Positions 1-8,050 are shown, numbered from the stretch's first letter. The stretch is DNA of 64,000 nucleotides from UBA5704 sp036264355 (GCA_036264355.1 DATARD010000394.1:1-64000); one strand, 5' to 3'. Program-made: numbers and translations. The notes: generated by a model not told the origin, from the letters alone.

Positions 1-2161
1 TGTAGGAGAGCCAGACCGTCCCCGGATCGAGGACGGCGCGGATCTCCGCCAGCTCCAGCGGCTGCGGCGAGCGCAACGCGGCGTAGTGGGGCGAGGCGCG
101 GGCGATGCGGGCGGAGAGGGTGGCGCGCTCCCCGCGCAGACGGGCGAGCGTGGCGGTCAGCGATTCGAGCTCGGCGGTGCGCCGCGGGTCGAGGCGGGCG
201 AGGGCTTCCTGGGCGTCCTCATAGTGGCGGTCGATCCGGCGCTGCTGATCGAGGAGGGCCGCGGGAGCGTCGCCGGCGGCGAGATCGCGCTGCGCGAGGA
301 GAGCGAGGAGCGAGCGCGCCCGCGAGCGCTCCAGCGTGTGCAACGCGGTGGCGGTCGCGCCGCGGGTCACCTGGAGCGCCATCAAGTGCTGATACACCTT
401 CAGGAACTTGGCCTGGAAGCTGGACCGTGCCTCGTCCGAGCCGCCCAAGCGGCCGATTTGCGCCTCGATCGCGCCGGCGGCCTCTTCATAGACCGCTTCG
501 GCCTCCCGGAGCCGCCCCTGGCGCTCCAGCACCCTACCGAGGAGGTCGAGGGCCTCCCCTTCGAGCACGCTGCGCGGTGCGAGCCGCCGGTGAATGACCA
601 GCCCCTGCCGGACCAGGCTCTCGGCCCGCGGCAGATCCTTCCCCTTGAGCGCGATGTCGGCCAGGAGCTCCAGGTACTCGCCTTCGTAGAGCGATCCCGG
701 AGCGAGCTTGTGCTGCAGGGCGAGGGCCTTCTCCCCGAGCGCCTTGGCGCTGCGCAGGTCGCCGCGCTTCAAGGCGATGCTGCCGAGCATCGAATCGCTC
801 AGGGCGACCGAGGGGCCGCCGGGGGATTGGCGCGCACGGATCGCCAGGGCCTCGCGGCCGAAGCGCTCCGCCTCGTCGAGATGGCCGCGCTCCTGGGCTG
901 TCCAGCAGAGGTTGCTCAGGCTCGTGGCTTCGACCTCCGAACCGGGAGCGAGCCGGTGCTGGATGGCCAAGGAGTGGCGAAACAACGCGTCGGCCTCGGT
1001 GAGCTCATAGCGCTCGCGGGCGATCGTCCCCAGGTTGTTGAGGATGCCGGCGACCTCCAGCCCCTCCGGCGCGATCTTCTCCAAGCGGGCGAGGGCGGTC
1101 CGCTGGTGCTCCTCCGACGTGGCGAAGTCGCCCCGGTCGGACGCCAGGATGGCCAGATTGACCGAGGTGCGGGCGAGCTCGATGCTTCCCGGGGCGACGC
1201 GTTGCAGGATCTGCGCGGCCTGGGTGAAGGAGCGCTCCGCGCCGTCGTCGTCGCCGGTTTCGCGCAGCAGGAGGCCCAGGTTGTTGAGCGCCTTGCCCTC
1301 GTCGAGACTGCCGGGGCAGCGCTTCCGGCTCACCGCCAGGGACTGACCATAGAGCCGCTTGGCACCCTCGAGGTCGCCCCTCCTCCAGGCGTCGATCCCC
1401 AGGACGTCGAGGGTGGCGGCGACCTCGAGGCTACCGGGCGCGAGAAGCTGGCGGATGCGGAGCGCGTTGTGGAGCGCCGCCTCGGAGCGGGCGATGGCGC
1501 CGCGCATCTGCTCCAGGTTGCCGAGAGCGTGCCAGACGAGGGCCTCGTCCAGGCTCTCCGGCGCGGCGGTGCGGCAGAGGCGGAGCGCCTCGGCGTACGC
1601 CGCCTCCGCGCCCGGGAAGTCCTGCGCGCGGAGCGCCGCCTCCGCCTGGCCGCGGAGGGCGGTGGCGGCGAAGAGGAGCCGCCCGCGCGAGCGCGCCGCC
1701 GCCGCGACCTTGGCATACGCGGCCCGCGCCTCGGGCCAGCGTGGGATGCGGCTCAGGCGCCGCGCCCGCGCGAAGGTTTCGCACCGCTCGCCGGCGCCCC
1801 GTTGCCGCGGCAGGACCTCGACCTGCAAGCCGTCGGGGTCCATCTCCAGGGAGAGCGTCCGCCCTTGCCGCTCCACCTGAAACGTCACCGTTCCCCGCGG
1901 CGCTTCGCCGTTCTCCACGGCGGACAGGTCGGAGCACGAACGCAGCTCTCCCTCCGCCTTGCCGGCCGCCGGCCCCTCGGTCCGGCGTTGCCAGGAGAGC
2001 AGAACGTCGCCCGTGCGCAGCCCCGCCCGCGCACCGCCGCCGGCCGGATCCAGCGATGCCACCGTCACGCCCGCCGGCACCGCTCCAGGGCCCGGCGAGC
2101 AGGCGGCAAGGGACAAGGACCCGGCCAGGGCCAGGGCGGAGGCATGGCAGACGAGGCGCAT
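1..2161 (-). CDS. TPR/CHAT-domain lipoprotein, 3' end beyond window
   Basis: The frame opens at an ATG whose complement is at 2159-2161 and stays open to the left edge, so the C-terminus is missing. The N-terminus has a lipoprotein signal with lipobox LAAC (Cys21), then a PDZ-like segment (about residues 30-115, with ARAGLRTGDVLLSW). About 450 residues of TPR units follow, with recurring patterns of the type APGSLEVAxxLxxLG. The last visible part (ALHTLERSRARSLLALLAQ, then PQPLELAEIRAVLDPGTVWLSY-like sequence at the edge) is how CHAT peptidase-like domains begin in bacterial TPR-CHAT proteins. The catalytic His/Cys would lie outside the window, so protease activity cannot be judged. An anchored envelope protein with a scaffolding or peptidase role is inferred. 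A long open frame on the opposite strand is an antisense artefact of high GC. Confidence 0.8.
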   Translation of the reverse strand, partial: MRLVCHASALALAGSLSLAACSPGPGAVPAGVTVASLDPAGGGARAGLRTGDVLLSWQRRTEGPAAGKAEGELRSCSDLSAVENGEAPRGTVTFQVERQGRTLSLEMDPDGLQVEVLPRQRGAGERCETFARARRLSRIPRWPEARAAYAKVAAAARSRGRLLFAATALRGQAEAALRAQDFPGAEAAYAEALRLCRTAAPESLDEALVWHALGNLEQMRGAIARSEAALHNALRIRQLLAPGSLEVAATLDVLGIDAWRRGDLEGAKRLYGQSLAVSRKRCPGSLDEGKALNNLGLLLRETGDDDGAERSFTQAAQILQRVAPGSIELARTSVNLAILASDRGDFATSEEHQRTALARLEKIAPEGLEVAGILNNLGTIARERYELTEADALFRHSLAIQHRLAPGSEVEATSLSNLCWTAQERGHLDEAERFGREALAIRARQSPGGPSVALSDSMLGSIALKRGDLRSAKALGEKALALQHKLAPGSLYEGEYLELLADIALKGKDLPRAESLVRQGLVIHRRLAPRSVLEGEALDLLGRVLERQGRLREAEAVYEEAAGAIEAQIGRLGGSDEARSSFQAKFLKVYQHLMALQVTRGATATALHTLERSRARSLLALLAQRDLAAGDAPAALLDQQRRIDRHYEDAQEALARLDPRRTAELESLTATLARLRGERATLSARIARASPHYAALRSPQPLELAEIRAVLDPGTVWLSY

Positions 2162-2289
2162 GAATTCCTTTTCTCGTCGGGCTCGAACCGACATCCTAGG
2201 AGAGTGCCGGGCCGGAGGGAAGGGGGCAGGCCGAGCCGTGTTGAGGTTTTTTGAGGAACATCGGTTCCGGTCGAAGTTGAGATGAAGTG

Positions 2290-2318
2290 GCCCAGGGAGT
2301 CCCTGGGCTTTTTCTTTT
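2290..2318 (+). terminator. Rho-independent terminator-shaped hairpin, orphan
   Basis: A perfect 8-bp stem GCCCAGGG/CCCTGGGC (2290-2297 with 2301-2308, 3-nt loop) is followed by TTTTTCTTTT. It points along the + strand but no convincing + strand gene lies upstream: the neighbour at 1-2161 is divergent. It either ends an unannotated short transcript starting in about 2165-2285 or insulates the small peptide gene downstream. Confidence 0.7.
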
Positions 2319-2421
2319 ATTGATCTCCGGCCTGCTTTGCCAATCCGGCATACATATTGCTACTTGTCTCTATGTGCTCGCCAATTCAGGGGGCACGTGG
2401 TAAGAGAGAGAGGTAGTCATC

Positions 2422-2610
2422 ATGAAAAAGAAGCTCACCCTAGGACTTTTCGGGTTCGCCCTTTCCACTATTGCTCTATTGAGCTCGGTTCCCAAGGCGG
2501 AGAGTCAGCAACGGGCATGCACCCTCTTCTGCATCCAGGGTTATCACTGCTGCGTGCAGGGGAACAACCAGAGTTGCATTCCTGACGCCCAGGCCTGTCC
2601 GGGCTCCTGA
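2422..2610 (+). CDS. Small secreted cysteine-rich peptide (62 aa)
   Basis: The start at 2422 is set by a purine-rich ribosome-binding site (GAGAGAGG, about 8 nt upstream). A more upstream ATG at 2337 in another frame is a shadow. Residues 1-28 form a typical Sec signal (KKK, hydrophobic core, cleavage near KAES-QQ). The mature part of about 34 residues holds six cysteines in the pattern C-x3-C-x6-CC-x7-C-x6-C, enough for three disulphides. I do not recognise the family. It is monocistronic and preceded by a terminator. Possible roles are a secreted effector, a structural surface peptide or a bacteriocin-like molecule; none is shown by the sequence. Confidence 0.7.
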   Translation: MKKKLTLGLFGFALSTIALLSSVPKAESQQRACTLFCIQGYHCCVQGNNQSCIPDAQACPGS

Positions 2611-2663
2611 CCCCTACCACCCCGCGCCGGGCGTCTCAGCCCGGCGCGGGTCGTTCCTCCCAA

Positions 2664-2672
2664 TGGTATAAT
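2664..2672 (+). promoter_or_regulatory. Extended -10 promoter element, leaderless type
   Basis: TGGTATAAT (TATAAT at 2667-2672) ends 7 nt before the ATG at 2680. No ribosome-binding site fits in that gap, so the transcript should start at or next to the start codon. Confidence 0.6.
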
Positions 2673-2679
2673 CCGCAAA

Positions 2680-3039
2680 ATGCATGGCGCCGCAGAGCTT
2701 TGGTGGGTTCTCATCCCGATCACAGCCATCGTCATGAGGGGTTTCCGCGACTGGGTGCGGCTCGTGGCCACCCAGAGGAAGCTCGGCGCGTCGACCACCG
2801 AGCTGGAGAAAGAGGTCGCCGAGCTGCGGCGGACCAACAGCGCTCTGGGAGAGCGGCTCCAGAATCTCGAAGCCATTGTAGTAAGCCAGACCTGGGACGC
2901 GGTCCATGACCGGACCCTCGCCCCCCCGGAGCGGGATCTCAAGGTCGCCTCAGTGGCTCGCCGCGAGCTCCGCGAGCCGGACGCCGCCGCCGTCAACCAG
3001 CAGCGCGCCGAGCAGCTCGCCCGCCGGCTGCAGGGGTAG
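2680..3039 (+). CDS. PspB-like membrane-anchored coiled-coil protein
   Basis: This 119-aa protein has one N-terminal membrane segment (WWVLIPITAIVM, about residues 8-20) and then a long charged coiled coil (about 40-75) ending in RLQNLEAIVV. The order of anchor, basic stretch, coiled coil and LExIL-like end resembles phage-shock protein PspB, which is usually about 75 aa; the extra 45-residue hydrophilic tail is not part of that family. No PspA or PspC is next to it. The start follows directly on the TGGTATAAT element. A role in envelope stress is only suggested by the resemblance. Confidence 0.6.
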   Translation: MHGAAELWWVLIPITAIVMRGFRDWVRLVATQRKLGASTTELEKEVAELRRTNSALGERLQNLEAIVVSQTWDAVHDRTLAPPERDLKVASVARRELREPDAAAVNQQRAEQLARRLQG

Positions 3040-3066
3040 GCCCCGTCTCTGCTAGCATCCCGCGGC

Positions 3067-4488
3067 ATGCTCGCCGCCACCGTCGCCACTGTTGTCAGCA
3101 TTGCCGCTTCCCTCCTCACCGCCGTCACCACACCCGCTCCCACCGCCGCGCCGCGCACTCTGCGCGTCGACTACTACCACACGGGGAATTCCGCGCAGGA
3201 GCACTTCAGCCTCGACCGCATCGTCGTCGAGCCGCTCCCCTGGCCGGGCAATCCGGCACGGTCGGTGGATGACACGAACCTGGGCCAGTACCTGTTCGAG
3301 GTGATCGACCGGCAGACCAACCGCGCGGTCTACTCGCGCGGCTTCTCCACGGTCTTCGGCGAATGGTCGACGACGGCCGAGGCGGGCGAGGTGTGGCGGA
3401 CGTTCCACGAGTCGCTCCGCTTCCCGATGCCGGCGGCCCCGGTGCAAATCGTGCTCAAGAAGCGCGATGCGCGCAACGCCTTCCGCGAGGTCTGGTCCCT
3501 CCTCGTCGATCCGGCCGACCGCACGATCGACACCGCGCCACCCACATCGCCGGGCGCCCTGATCGAGATCGAGCATCACGGGCCGCCGGCGGAAAAGGTC
3601 GACCTGCTGATTCTCGGCGACGGCTACACGGCGGCGGAGCGCGGGAAGTTCGAACAGGACGCGCACCGGCTCAGCGAGCTCCTGTTCGCCACCTCGCCGT
3701 TCAAGGAGCGGCGCAACGATTTCAACGTCTGGGGTCTCTGTCCGCCCGCCGCGGAGTCCGGCATCGCGCGCCCCTCGACCGGCATCCACCGCCGCTCGCC
3801 GGTCGGAGCCGCCTACGACACCTTCGGCTCCGAGCGCTACGTCCTCACCTTCGAGAACCGCGCGCTGCGCGACATCGCCTCGTTCGCGCCCTACGAATTC
3901 ATCGAGATCCTGACCAACAGCCGCACCTATGGCGGCGGCGGCATCTTCGGCCAATACTCGACTGTCGCGGCGGACAGCCTGTGGTCTCCCTACGTGTTCA
4001 TCCATGAGCTCGGCCATCACTTCGCCGGCTTGGCGGACGAGTACTACACCTCGGACGTGGCCTACCAGCCGGTGGCCGAGAAGGTGGAGCCCTGGGAGCC
4101 CAACGTGACGGCCCTCGCCGACCCCGCCCAGCTCAAATGGAAGGACCTGGTCGCGGCCGGCACGCCGCTCCCCACCCCCTGGCCCAAGGAGGCGTTCGAG
4201 AAGCAGTCGGCCGAGATCCAGAAGCAGCGGCGGCAGATCCGTGCCCAGAACCGGCCCGAGGAGGAGATGGACGCCCTCTTCGTGGAGGAGCAGAAGGCGG
4301 AGACGAAGCTCCTGGGATCAGACCCGCACGCCGGCCAGGTGGGCGCTTTCGAGGGGGCCAACTACGCGGCGAAGGGGTATTACCGGCCGCAGCTCGACTG
4401 CATCATGTTCACCCGCGACCAGGTCCCCTTCTGCCGTGTCTGCCAGCGCGGCATCGAGCGGGTGATCGACCTCTACACCGGACGGTAG
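3067..4488 (+). CDS. Secreted M64 family metallopeptidase (IgA-peptidase M64 type)
   Basis: The 473-aa protein starts with a Sec signal (about residues 1-27). An N-terminal beta-rich domain (about 30-165) contains YYHTGNSAQEHFSLDRIVVEPL, which is typical of the M64 N-domain. The peptidase domain has NVWGLCPPAAESGI and the zinc motif HELGHH at residues 313-318 followed by ADEYY, as in the Bacteroides/Clostridium M64 enzymes. Substrate in this organism is unknown; a secreted protein-degrading role is likely. The start is an ATG 8 nt after TAGCAT (3053-3058) with no Shine-Dalgarno. It ends facing the YXWGXW gene across a shared hairpin at 4498-4520. Confidence 0.9.
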   Translation: MLAATVATVVSIAASLLTAVTTPAPTAAPRTLRVDYYHTGNSAQEHFSLDRIVVEPLPWPGNPARSVDDTNLGQYLFEVIDRQTNRAVYSRGFSTVFGEWSTTAEAGEVWRTFHESLRFPMPAAPVQIVLKKRDARNAFREVWSLLVDPADRTIDTAPPTSPGALIEIEHHGPPAEKVDLLILGDGYTAAERGKFEQDAHRLSELLFATSPFKERRNDFNVWGLCPPAAESGIARPSTGIHRRSPVGAAYDTFGSERYVLTFENRALRDIASFAPYEFIEILTNSRTYGGGGIFGQYSTVAADSLWSPYVFIHELGHHFAGLADEYYTSDVAYQPVAEKVEPWEPNVTALADPAQLKWKDLVAAGTPLPTPWPKEAFEKQSAEIQKQRRQIRAQNRPEEEMDALFVEEQKAETKLLGSDPHAGQVGAFEGANYAAKGYYRPQLDCIMFTRDQVPFCRVCQRGIERVIDLYTGR

Positions 4489-4497
4489 ACAAGGAAA

Positions 4498-4520
4498 GAG
4501 CCCGGCGCGCTGCCGGGCTC
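4498..4520. terminator. Bidirectional hairpin between convergent genes
   Basis: A perfect 9-bp stem GAGCCCGGC/GCCGGGCTC (4498-4506 with 4512-4520) lies between the stops of the M64 gene and the minus-strand gene ending at 4551. The U-tract is weak on both strands (TTTCC on the minus side), so termination strength is uncertain. Confidence 0.55.
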
Positions 4521-4550
4521 TGGGTGTTCTGTCGGCGCGGTTCGGTTGCG

Positions 4551-5972
4551 CTAGACGGGCGGTTTCTTGTCGTCCTCGGGCGGCTTGTTGTGGCCCCTGC
4601 CGCCTTGGTTCGGATGGTCCTGCTGGCCATGCGGCTGGCCTTGCGGTTGACCCTGTTTCGGCTGGCCGTGCGGCGGTTGCGGTTGCTCGCGAGCGGCTTG
4701 GCGCGCGGGCCGGTCCTGCGGAGCCGCATGCGGCTGCGGCGGACGCGGCTGCGCGGCCTGTTGGCTCTCGGGAGCCTGCCGGTGGTTGCCGCGGGGGTTA
4801 TTGTGCTGGGGGGCCTGCGCGCCCTGGTTGTCGGCGTTCGCCGGCGGCGTCTGCTGCTGGCGCGGACCATGGGCTGACCGCTGATGCGCCGGGGGCCTGG
4901 ATTCGGCCTGGACCGCCGGCTGGTCCTGGGGAGTGGCCTTCTGGTGATTGTTCTGGTGATCATTCTGGTGACCCTGGCGACCGGCGGGTGCCGGCATCTG
5001 ATGGGCCACGGTGGGAGCCTGCGTCTGCTGCTGCGGCTTCGGTCCCCTGGGCTGCCGGCCCTGCGGCGGCGGCGGGGCGACCGGACCGGCCACGACCGCA
5101 CGCCCGGCGCGGTTGTTTCCCTTGCCCGGCGCGGTTGCGGGCGGCGCGGTCAGGACGGCGCGCTTGGCGACCGGGCGCTGCGGCGGCGGAGCCACCTGCG
5201 CCTTCTGCACCTCGGGCCGGAAGACGGTGAGCCGGTTGCCGGAGATGCGAGCCCCCTGATGGCGCTGAGCCGCGCTCATCTCGGCCACCTGGTAGCGCGG
5301 CACGGGCCGGCCGACGACGCGCTGGATCTGGTCGACCGGCACACCCCGGTTGACGATCCGCTGGTTGACGACCTGATATTCCGTGAAGCTGTGCGTCTGG
5401 CTGTAAACCCGCTCGCAGTCCTGGCGCGGCACCGCGTACTGGAAGGGGCGCGAGTCCAGGAAATGGCGTGTCGGCACGAAGAGATAGGCTTCGGGCGCCA
5501 GCGAAACGGTCAGCGGCCCGGCGCTGAATTGCACCGACGGCGGCAGCGGCGCCCAACCGATGTAATCGCCCCCTTCCTGCCAGGAGACCCACGCCGGAGC
5601 GTAGTCATTGCCGGGCACCCAGGACCAGCCGTAGTCGGGATCGTCATACCAGCGTCCATAGTGGTAGGTCGCCCAGCCGTAGGGCTCGGTGGTGATCCAG
5701 ATCCAGCCCTCGTCGGTCCAGGCCCAGTGTCCATTCTGGTAGGGACGCCAGGTCGACGCGACGGCGCGAGGCGTCCAGACCCAGCCATATTGCGGGCGGT
5801 CGACCCAGTGACCATAGGGCGACAGATCGTCATAGAAAAAGCCGAGATCCACCGTGGCTCTGCCCGATGGACCGATGTGAATGTCCGCCGCCACTGCGGC
5901 CGACGCGGTTCTCGCTCCGGCGAAAGCGCCTGCGAGACACAAGGCAAACAGTGCGATGCGTGTCGTTTTCAT
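4551..5972 (-). CDS. YXWGXW-repeat (DUF6600-like) secreted protein with P/Q/H-rich tail
   Basis: The 473-aa protein has a signal peptide (residues 1-26) and an aromatic region (about 40-165) with repeated YGHWV, YGWVWTP, GHWAWT, YGRWYDD and IGWAPL units typical of YXWGXW/DUF6600 proteins. After a conserved middle (about 165-270) comes a low-complexity tail rich in Pro, Gln, Asn and His. The start has an AGGTAG ribosome-binding site. It is paralogous to the gene at 6087-7562, which lies upstream in the same direction behind its own terminator. Function of the family is not established; cell-surface or matrix association is inferred from the signal and composition. Confidence 0.85.
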   Translation of the reverse strand: MKTTRIALFALCLAGAFAGARTASAAVAADIHIGPSGRATVDLGFFYDDLSPYGHWVDRPQYGWVWTPRAVASTWRPYQNGHWAWTDEGWIWITTEPYGWATYHYGRWYDDPDYGWSWVPGNDYAPAWVSWQEGGDYIGWAPLPPSVQFSAGPLTVSLAPEAYLFVPTRHFLDSRPFQYAVPRQDCERVYSQTHSFTEYQVVNQRIVNRGVPVDQIQRVVGRPVPRYQVAEMSAAQRHQGARISGNRLTVFRPEVQKAQVAPPPQRPVAKRAVLTAPPATAPGKGNNRAGRAVVAGPVAPPPPQGRQPRGPKPQQQTQAPTVAHQMPAPAGRQGHQNDHQNNHQKATPQDQPAVQAESRPPAHQRSAHGPRQQQTPPANADNQGAQAPQHNNPRGNHRQAPESQQAAQPRPPQPHAAPQDRPARQAAREQPQPPHGQPKQGQPQGQPHGQQDHPNQGGRGHNKPPEDDKKPPV

Positions 5973-6023
5973 TGAAAACTACCTCCAGATCCAGAGAAGG
6001 AAGCAAGAGGCATGCCGCCGGTT

Positions 6024-6058
6024 GAAAAAAGAAAAAGCCCGGCGCTTGGCCGGGCTTT
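6024..6058 (-). terminator. Strong Rho-independent terminator of the upstream YXWGXW gene
   Basis: Read on the minus strand, a perfect 10-bp stem (6034-6043 with 6049-6058) is followed by a U-rich run (TTTTTCTTTTTTC). It sits just after the stop of the gene at 6087-7562 and before the start of the gene at 5972, so the two paralogues are separately terminated or coupled only by read-through. Confidence 0.85.
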
Positions 6059-6086
6059 CGGGTCAGAGGCAGGAGGAGGACTTTGA

Positions 6087-7562
6087 TCAGCCGTTCCCGT
6101 TGCGTCCACGCCGGTTGTTGTTATTGCCCTGCGGCCGGCCACCACCGCCGCCGCGGTTCGGATTCATCCGCTGCTGCTGCGGACGAGCTTGCTGCTGAGG
6201 ACGCGCCTGCTGCTGCCGTCCCTGCCAGCGCGGAGCGGCATTCTGCTGCCGGGCCACCTGGCGCTCCTGCCGCATCGCCTGCTGTTGCTGCCAACGTCCC
6301 TGGTTCTGCGCCTGGCGCTGCTGCCGCATGGCCTGCTGCTGCTGCCAGCGACCCTGGTTCTGGGCTTGGCGTTCCTGTCGCAGAGCCTGCTGCTGCTGCC
6401 AACGCCCCTGGTTCTGGAGCTGGCGATTGTTCTGCCGCAGAGCCTGCTGCTGACGGTTGAAACGGCCCTGGGTCTGGGTCGGCTGGCGTGCGATCTGCTG
6501 CTGCTGGCGGTTGACGCGGCCCTGGGTCTGGAGCTGCTGGCGCGCGATCTGTGCCTGCTGGCGGCTGACGCGGCCCTGGGTTTGGAGTTGCTGGCGTGCG
6601 ATCTGCTGCTGCTGGCGGTTGAAACGGCCCTGGCTCTGGAGCTGCTGACGCCCGGCCAGCGCTTGCTGCTGACGGTTGAAACGGCCGGCCACGTTCTGCT
6701 GCTGGAGCTGCCGTCCCTGACGGAGCTGGGCCGACGAGGTCACCACCGAATTGCGCGCCAACGGACGGGCGGTCGGCGGCGCCACGCGGACGCCCCGCTG
6801 CACCTGCGGGCGGAACATGGCGAGCCGGTTGCCACTGAAACGGGCCTGCTGGCGCTGGTTCCAGCCCAGATCGGCAACCTGGTAGCGCGGCACATTGCGG
6901 CCGATCACCCGCTGCACGCGGTCCACCGGCACGCCGGCGGCGAAGACGCGGCCGCCCTGATAGCGATAGTTCGTCCAGTTGCGGGTCTGGCCGTAGAACC
7001 TCGCGACGTCACCACGCGGGACGGCGTAGTCGTAGACCCGCGCGTCCAGGAACCGGGCCTCTGGCACGAACAGGTAAGCGTCCGGAGCCAGGGAGACGTT
7101 GAGGAAGCCGGTGCTGATGCTCACTGAAGGCGGCAACGGCGCCCAGCCGATGTAGTTGTCCCCTTCCTGCCAGGAGACGTAGGACGGCGCCCATTCGTCA
7201 CCGGGCACCCATTCCCAGCCGTAGCCGGGATCGTCGTACCAGCGGCCGTAGTGATAGGTCGCCCAGCCGAACGGCTCGTCGGAGACCCAGGTCCAGCCGT
7301 AGTCCGTCCAGGCCCAGTGTCCGTATTCATAAGGACGCCAACCGGTCCGCGTGATCCGCGGGGTCCACACCCAGCCGTAGCTCGGGCGTTCGACCCAGCT
7401 TCCGTACGGTGCGAGGTCGTCATAGAAGAAACCGATATCCACCCGCGCGTGCCCCGACGGTCCGATATGGAGACCCGCCGAAATCAAGGCCGCCGCAGGC
7501 TTCGCTCCGGCGAAAGCACCGGCGCAGAGCAGGGCGAGAAGAGCGATGCGTGTTGTTTTCAT
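6087..7562 (-). CDS. YXWGXW-repeat (DUF6600-like) secreted protein with Q/R-rich repeats
   Basis: The 491-aa paralogue has a signal peptide (1-28), an aromatic YXWGXW region (about 40-150: YGSWVERP, YGWVWTP, GHWAWTDYGW, YGRWYDD, IGWAPLPPS), a conserved middle (150-270) and a C-terminal half that is almost only Gln, Arg, Asn and Ala. Residues about 311-436 are tandem 18-residue units of the type QGRFNRQQQQIARQQLQT. The tail ends in a Gly/Asn/Arg stretch. The start has a GAGGTGAT ribosome-binding site and lies about 100 bp downstream of a sigma-54-type promoter. The polar basic tail suggests a surface polymer, nucleic-acid or polyanion interaction; that is inference. Confidence 0.85.
   Translation of the reverse strand: MKTTRIALLALLCAGAFAGAKPAAALISAGLHIGPSGHARVDIGFFYDDLAPYGSWVERPSYGWVWTPRITRTGWRPYEYGHWAWTDYGWTWVSDEPFGWATYHYGRWYDDPGYGWEWVPGDEWAPSYVSWQEGDNYIGWAPLPPSVSISTGFLNVSLAPDAYLFVPEARFLDARVYDYAVPRGDVARFYGQTRNWTNYRYQGGRVFAAGVPVDRVQRVIGRNVPRYQVADLGWNQRQQARFSGNRLAMFRPQVQRGVRVAPPTARPLARNSVVTSSAQLRQGRQLQQQNVAGRFNRQQQALAGRQQLQSQGRFNRQQQQIARQQLQTQGRVSRQQAQIARQQLQTQGRVNRQQQQIARQPTQTQGRFNRQQQALRQNNRQLQNQGRWQQQQALRQERQAQNQGRWQQQQAMRQQRQAQNQGRWQQQQAMRQERQVARQQNAAPRWQGRQQQARPQQQARPQQQRMNPNRGGGGGRPQGNNNNRRGRNGNG
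6255..6632 (-). repeat. In-gene tandem repeat, 54-bp period (18 codons)
   Basis: About seven degenerate units encode QGR(F/V/W)-led 18-residue blocks inside the Gln/Arg-rich tail of the YXWGXW protein. The last three units change from QGRxNRQQ to QGRWQQQQ, showing two sub-families of repeat expanded separately. Confidence 0.75.
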
Positions 7563-7659
7563 GAGATCACCTCATTCGTAGCACGGCGCCCGTGGTTGAA
7601 AAATGATTGAGGTCAAAGCCGGGATGGGCACCGCGGCGACTTTCAACCAACTTTATAGG

Positions 7660-7674
7660 GCAAAGATTGTGCCA
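7660..7674 (-). promoter_or_regulatory. Sigma-54 (-24/-12) type promoter for the YXWGXW gene
   Basis: Read on the minus strand the site is TGGCACAATCTTTGC, which matches the RpoN consensus TGGCAC-N5-TTGC with the invariant GG and GC separated by exactly 10 nt. It would place the transcript start near 7648, giving a leader of about 85 nt to the ATG at 7562. An alternative sigma-70 reading (TATAAA just downstream) is weaker. Confidence 0.6.
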
Positions 7675-7767
7675 GGTGCTCTTCCCTGGGGCTCCGGGAG
7701 AATCGTCCGCTCCAGGCCGCACGTCTGTCCTCCTCCGGGGCCTCTCAGCGCCGAAGCCCTTCTCTCA

Positions 7768-7797
7768 GCCGGCTCTCGCTTCTTTGCGAGAGCCGGC
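7768..7797. repeat. Perfect 12-bp inverted repeat
   Basis: GCCGGCTCTCGC (7768-7779), 6-nt loop, GCGAGAGCCGGC (7786-7797). It lies about 95 bp upstream of the sigma-54-like promoter, a usual distance for an enhancer-binding protein site, and has no U-tract. Confidence 0.6.
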
Positions 7798-7982
7798 CGC
7801 GCCAGCCACCAGCCACTATCCAACCGGGATAGCGACAGTCTGCACGGGGAACATTACGGCCTGCATTACGGGTTCCTCAGGGGACCAGGAGGACGCATGG
7901 CTCGACCTCCGATGCTGGAGACCCATTCTACCGAACGTCCGAGCAACACAAACGTCCGTCCGGCCGTGGCGGTCGCGCGTTG

Positions 7983-8016
7983 GAGCAACACAGCCGTGCG
8001 TTCTGCTGTGTTGCTC
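7983..8016. repeat. Perfect 12-bp inverted repeat beside Spy-like gene end
   Basis: GAGCAACACAGC (7983-7994) and GCTGTGTTGCTC (8005-8016) with a 10-nt loop, 35 bp downstream of the minus-strand stop at 8051. A third copy of the GAGCAACACA arm sits at about 7941. It may terminate the Spy-like transcript although no U-run follows. Confidence 0.55.
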
Positions 8017-8050
8017 GCGCGTTGTGCGGGGTTGCGGTGGGGGAGGGCTC

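Larger units (their letters stand above)
7563..8050. other. Intergenic regulatory region with three inverted repeats
   Basis: No gene is supported in these roughly 490 bases; open frames on the + strand are GC artefacts. The region carries the sigma-54-like promoter at 7660-7674, perfect inverted repeats at 7768-7797 and 7983-8016, and a small one at 7816-7832 (CTATCC/GGATAG). The repeats could be activator sites for the YXWGXW gene, termination hairpins for the Spy-like gene ending at 8051, or both. Confidence 0.6.

Noticed and set aside
86..2254. Long + strand open frame of over 700 codons at the left edge
   Set aside because: It is antisense to the TPR/CHAT lipoprotein, has no family resemblance and mirrors its GC-rich codons.
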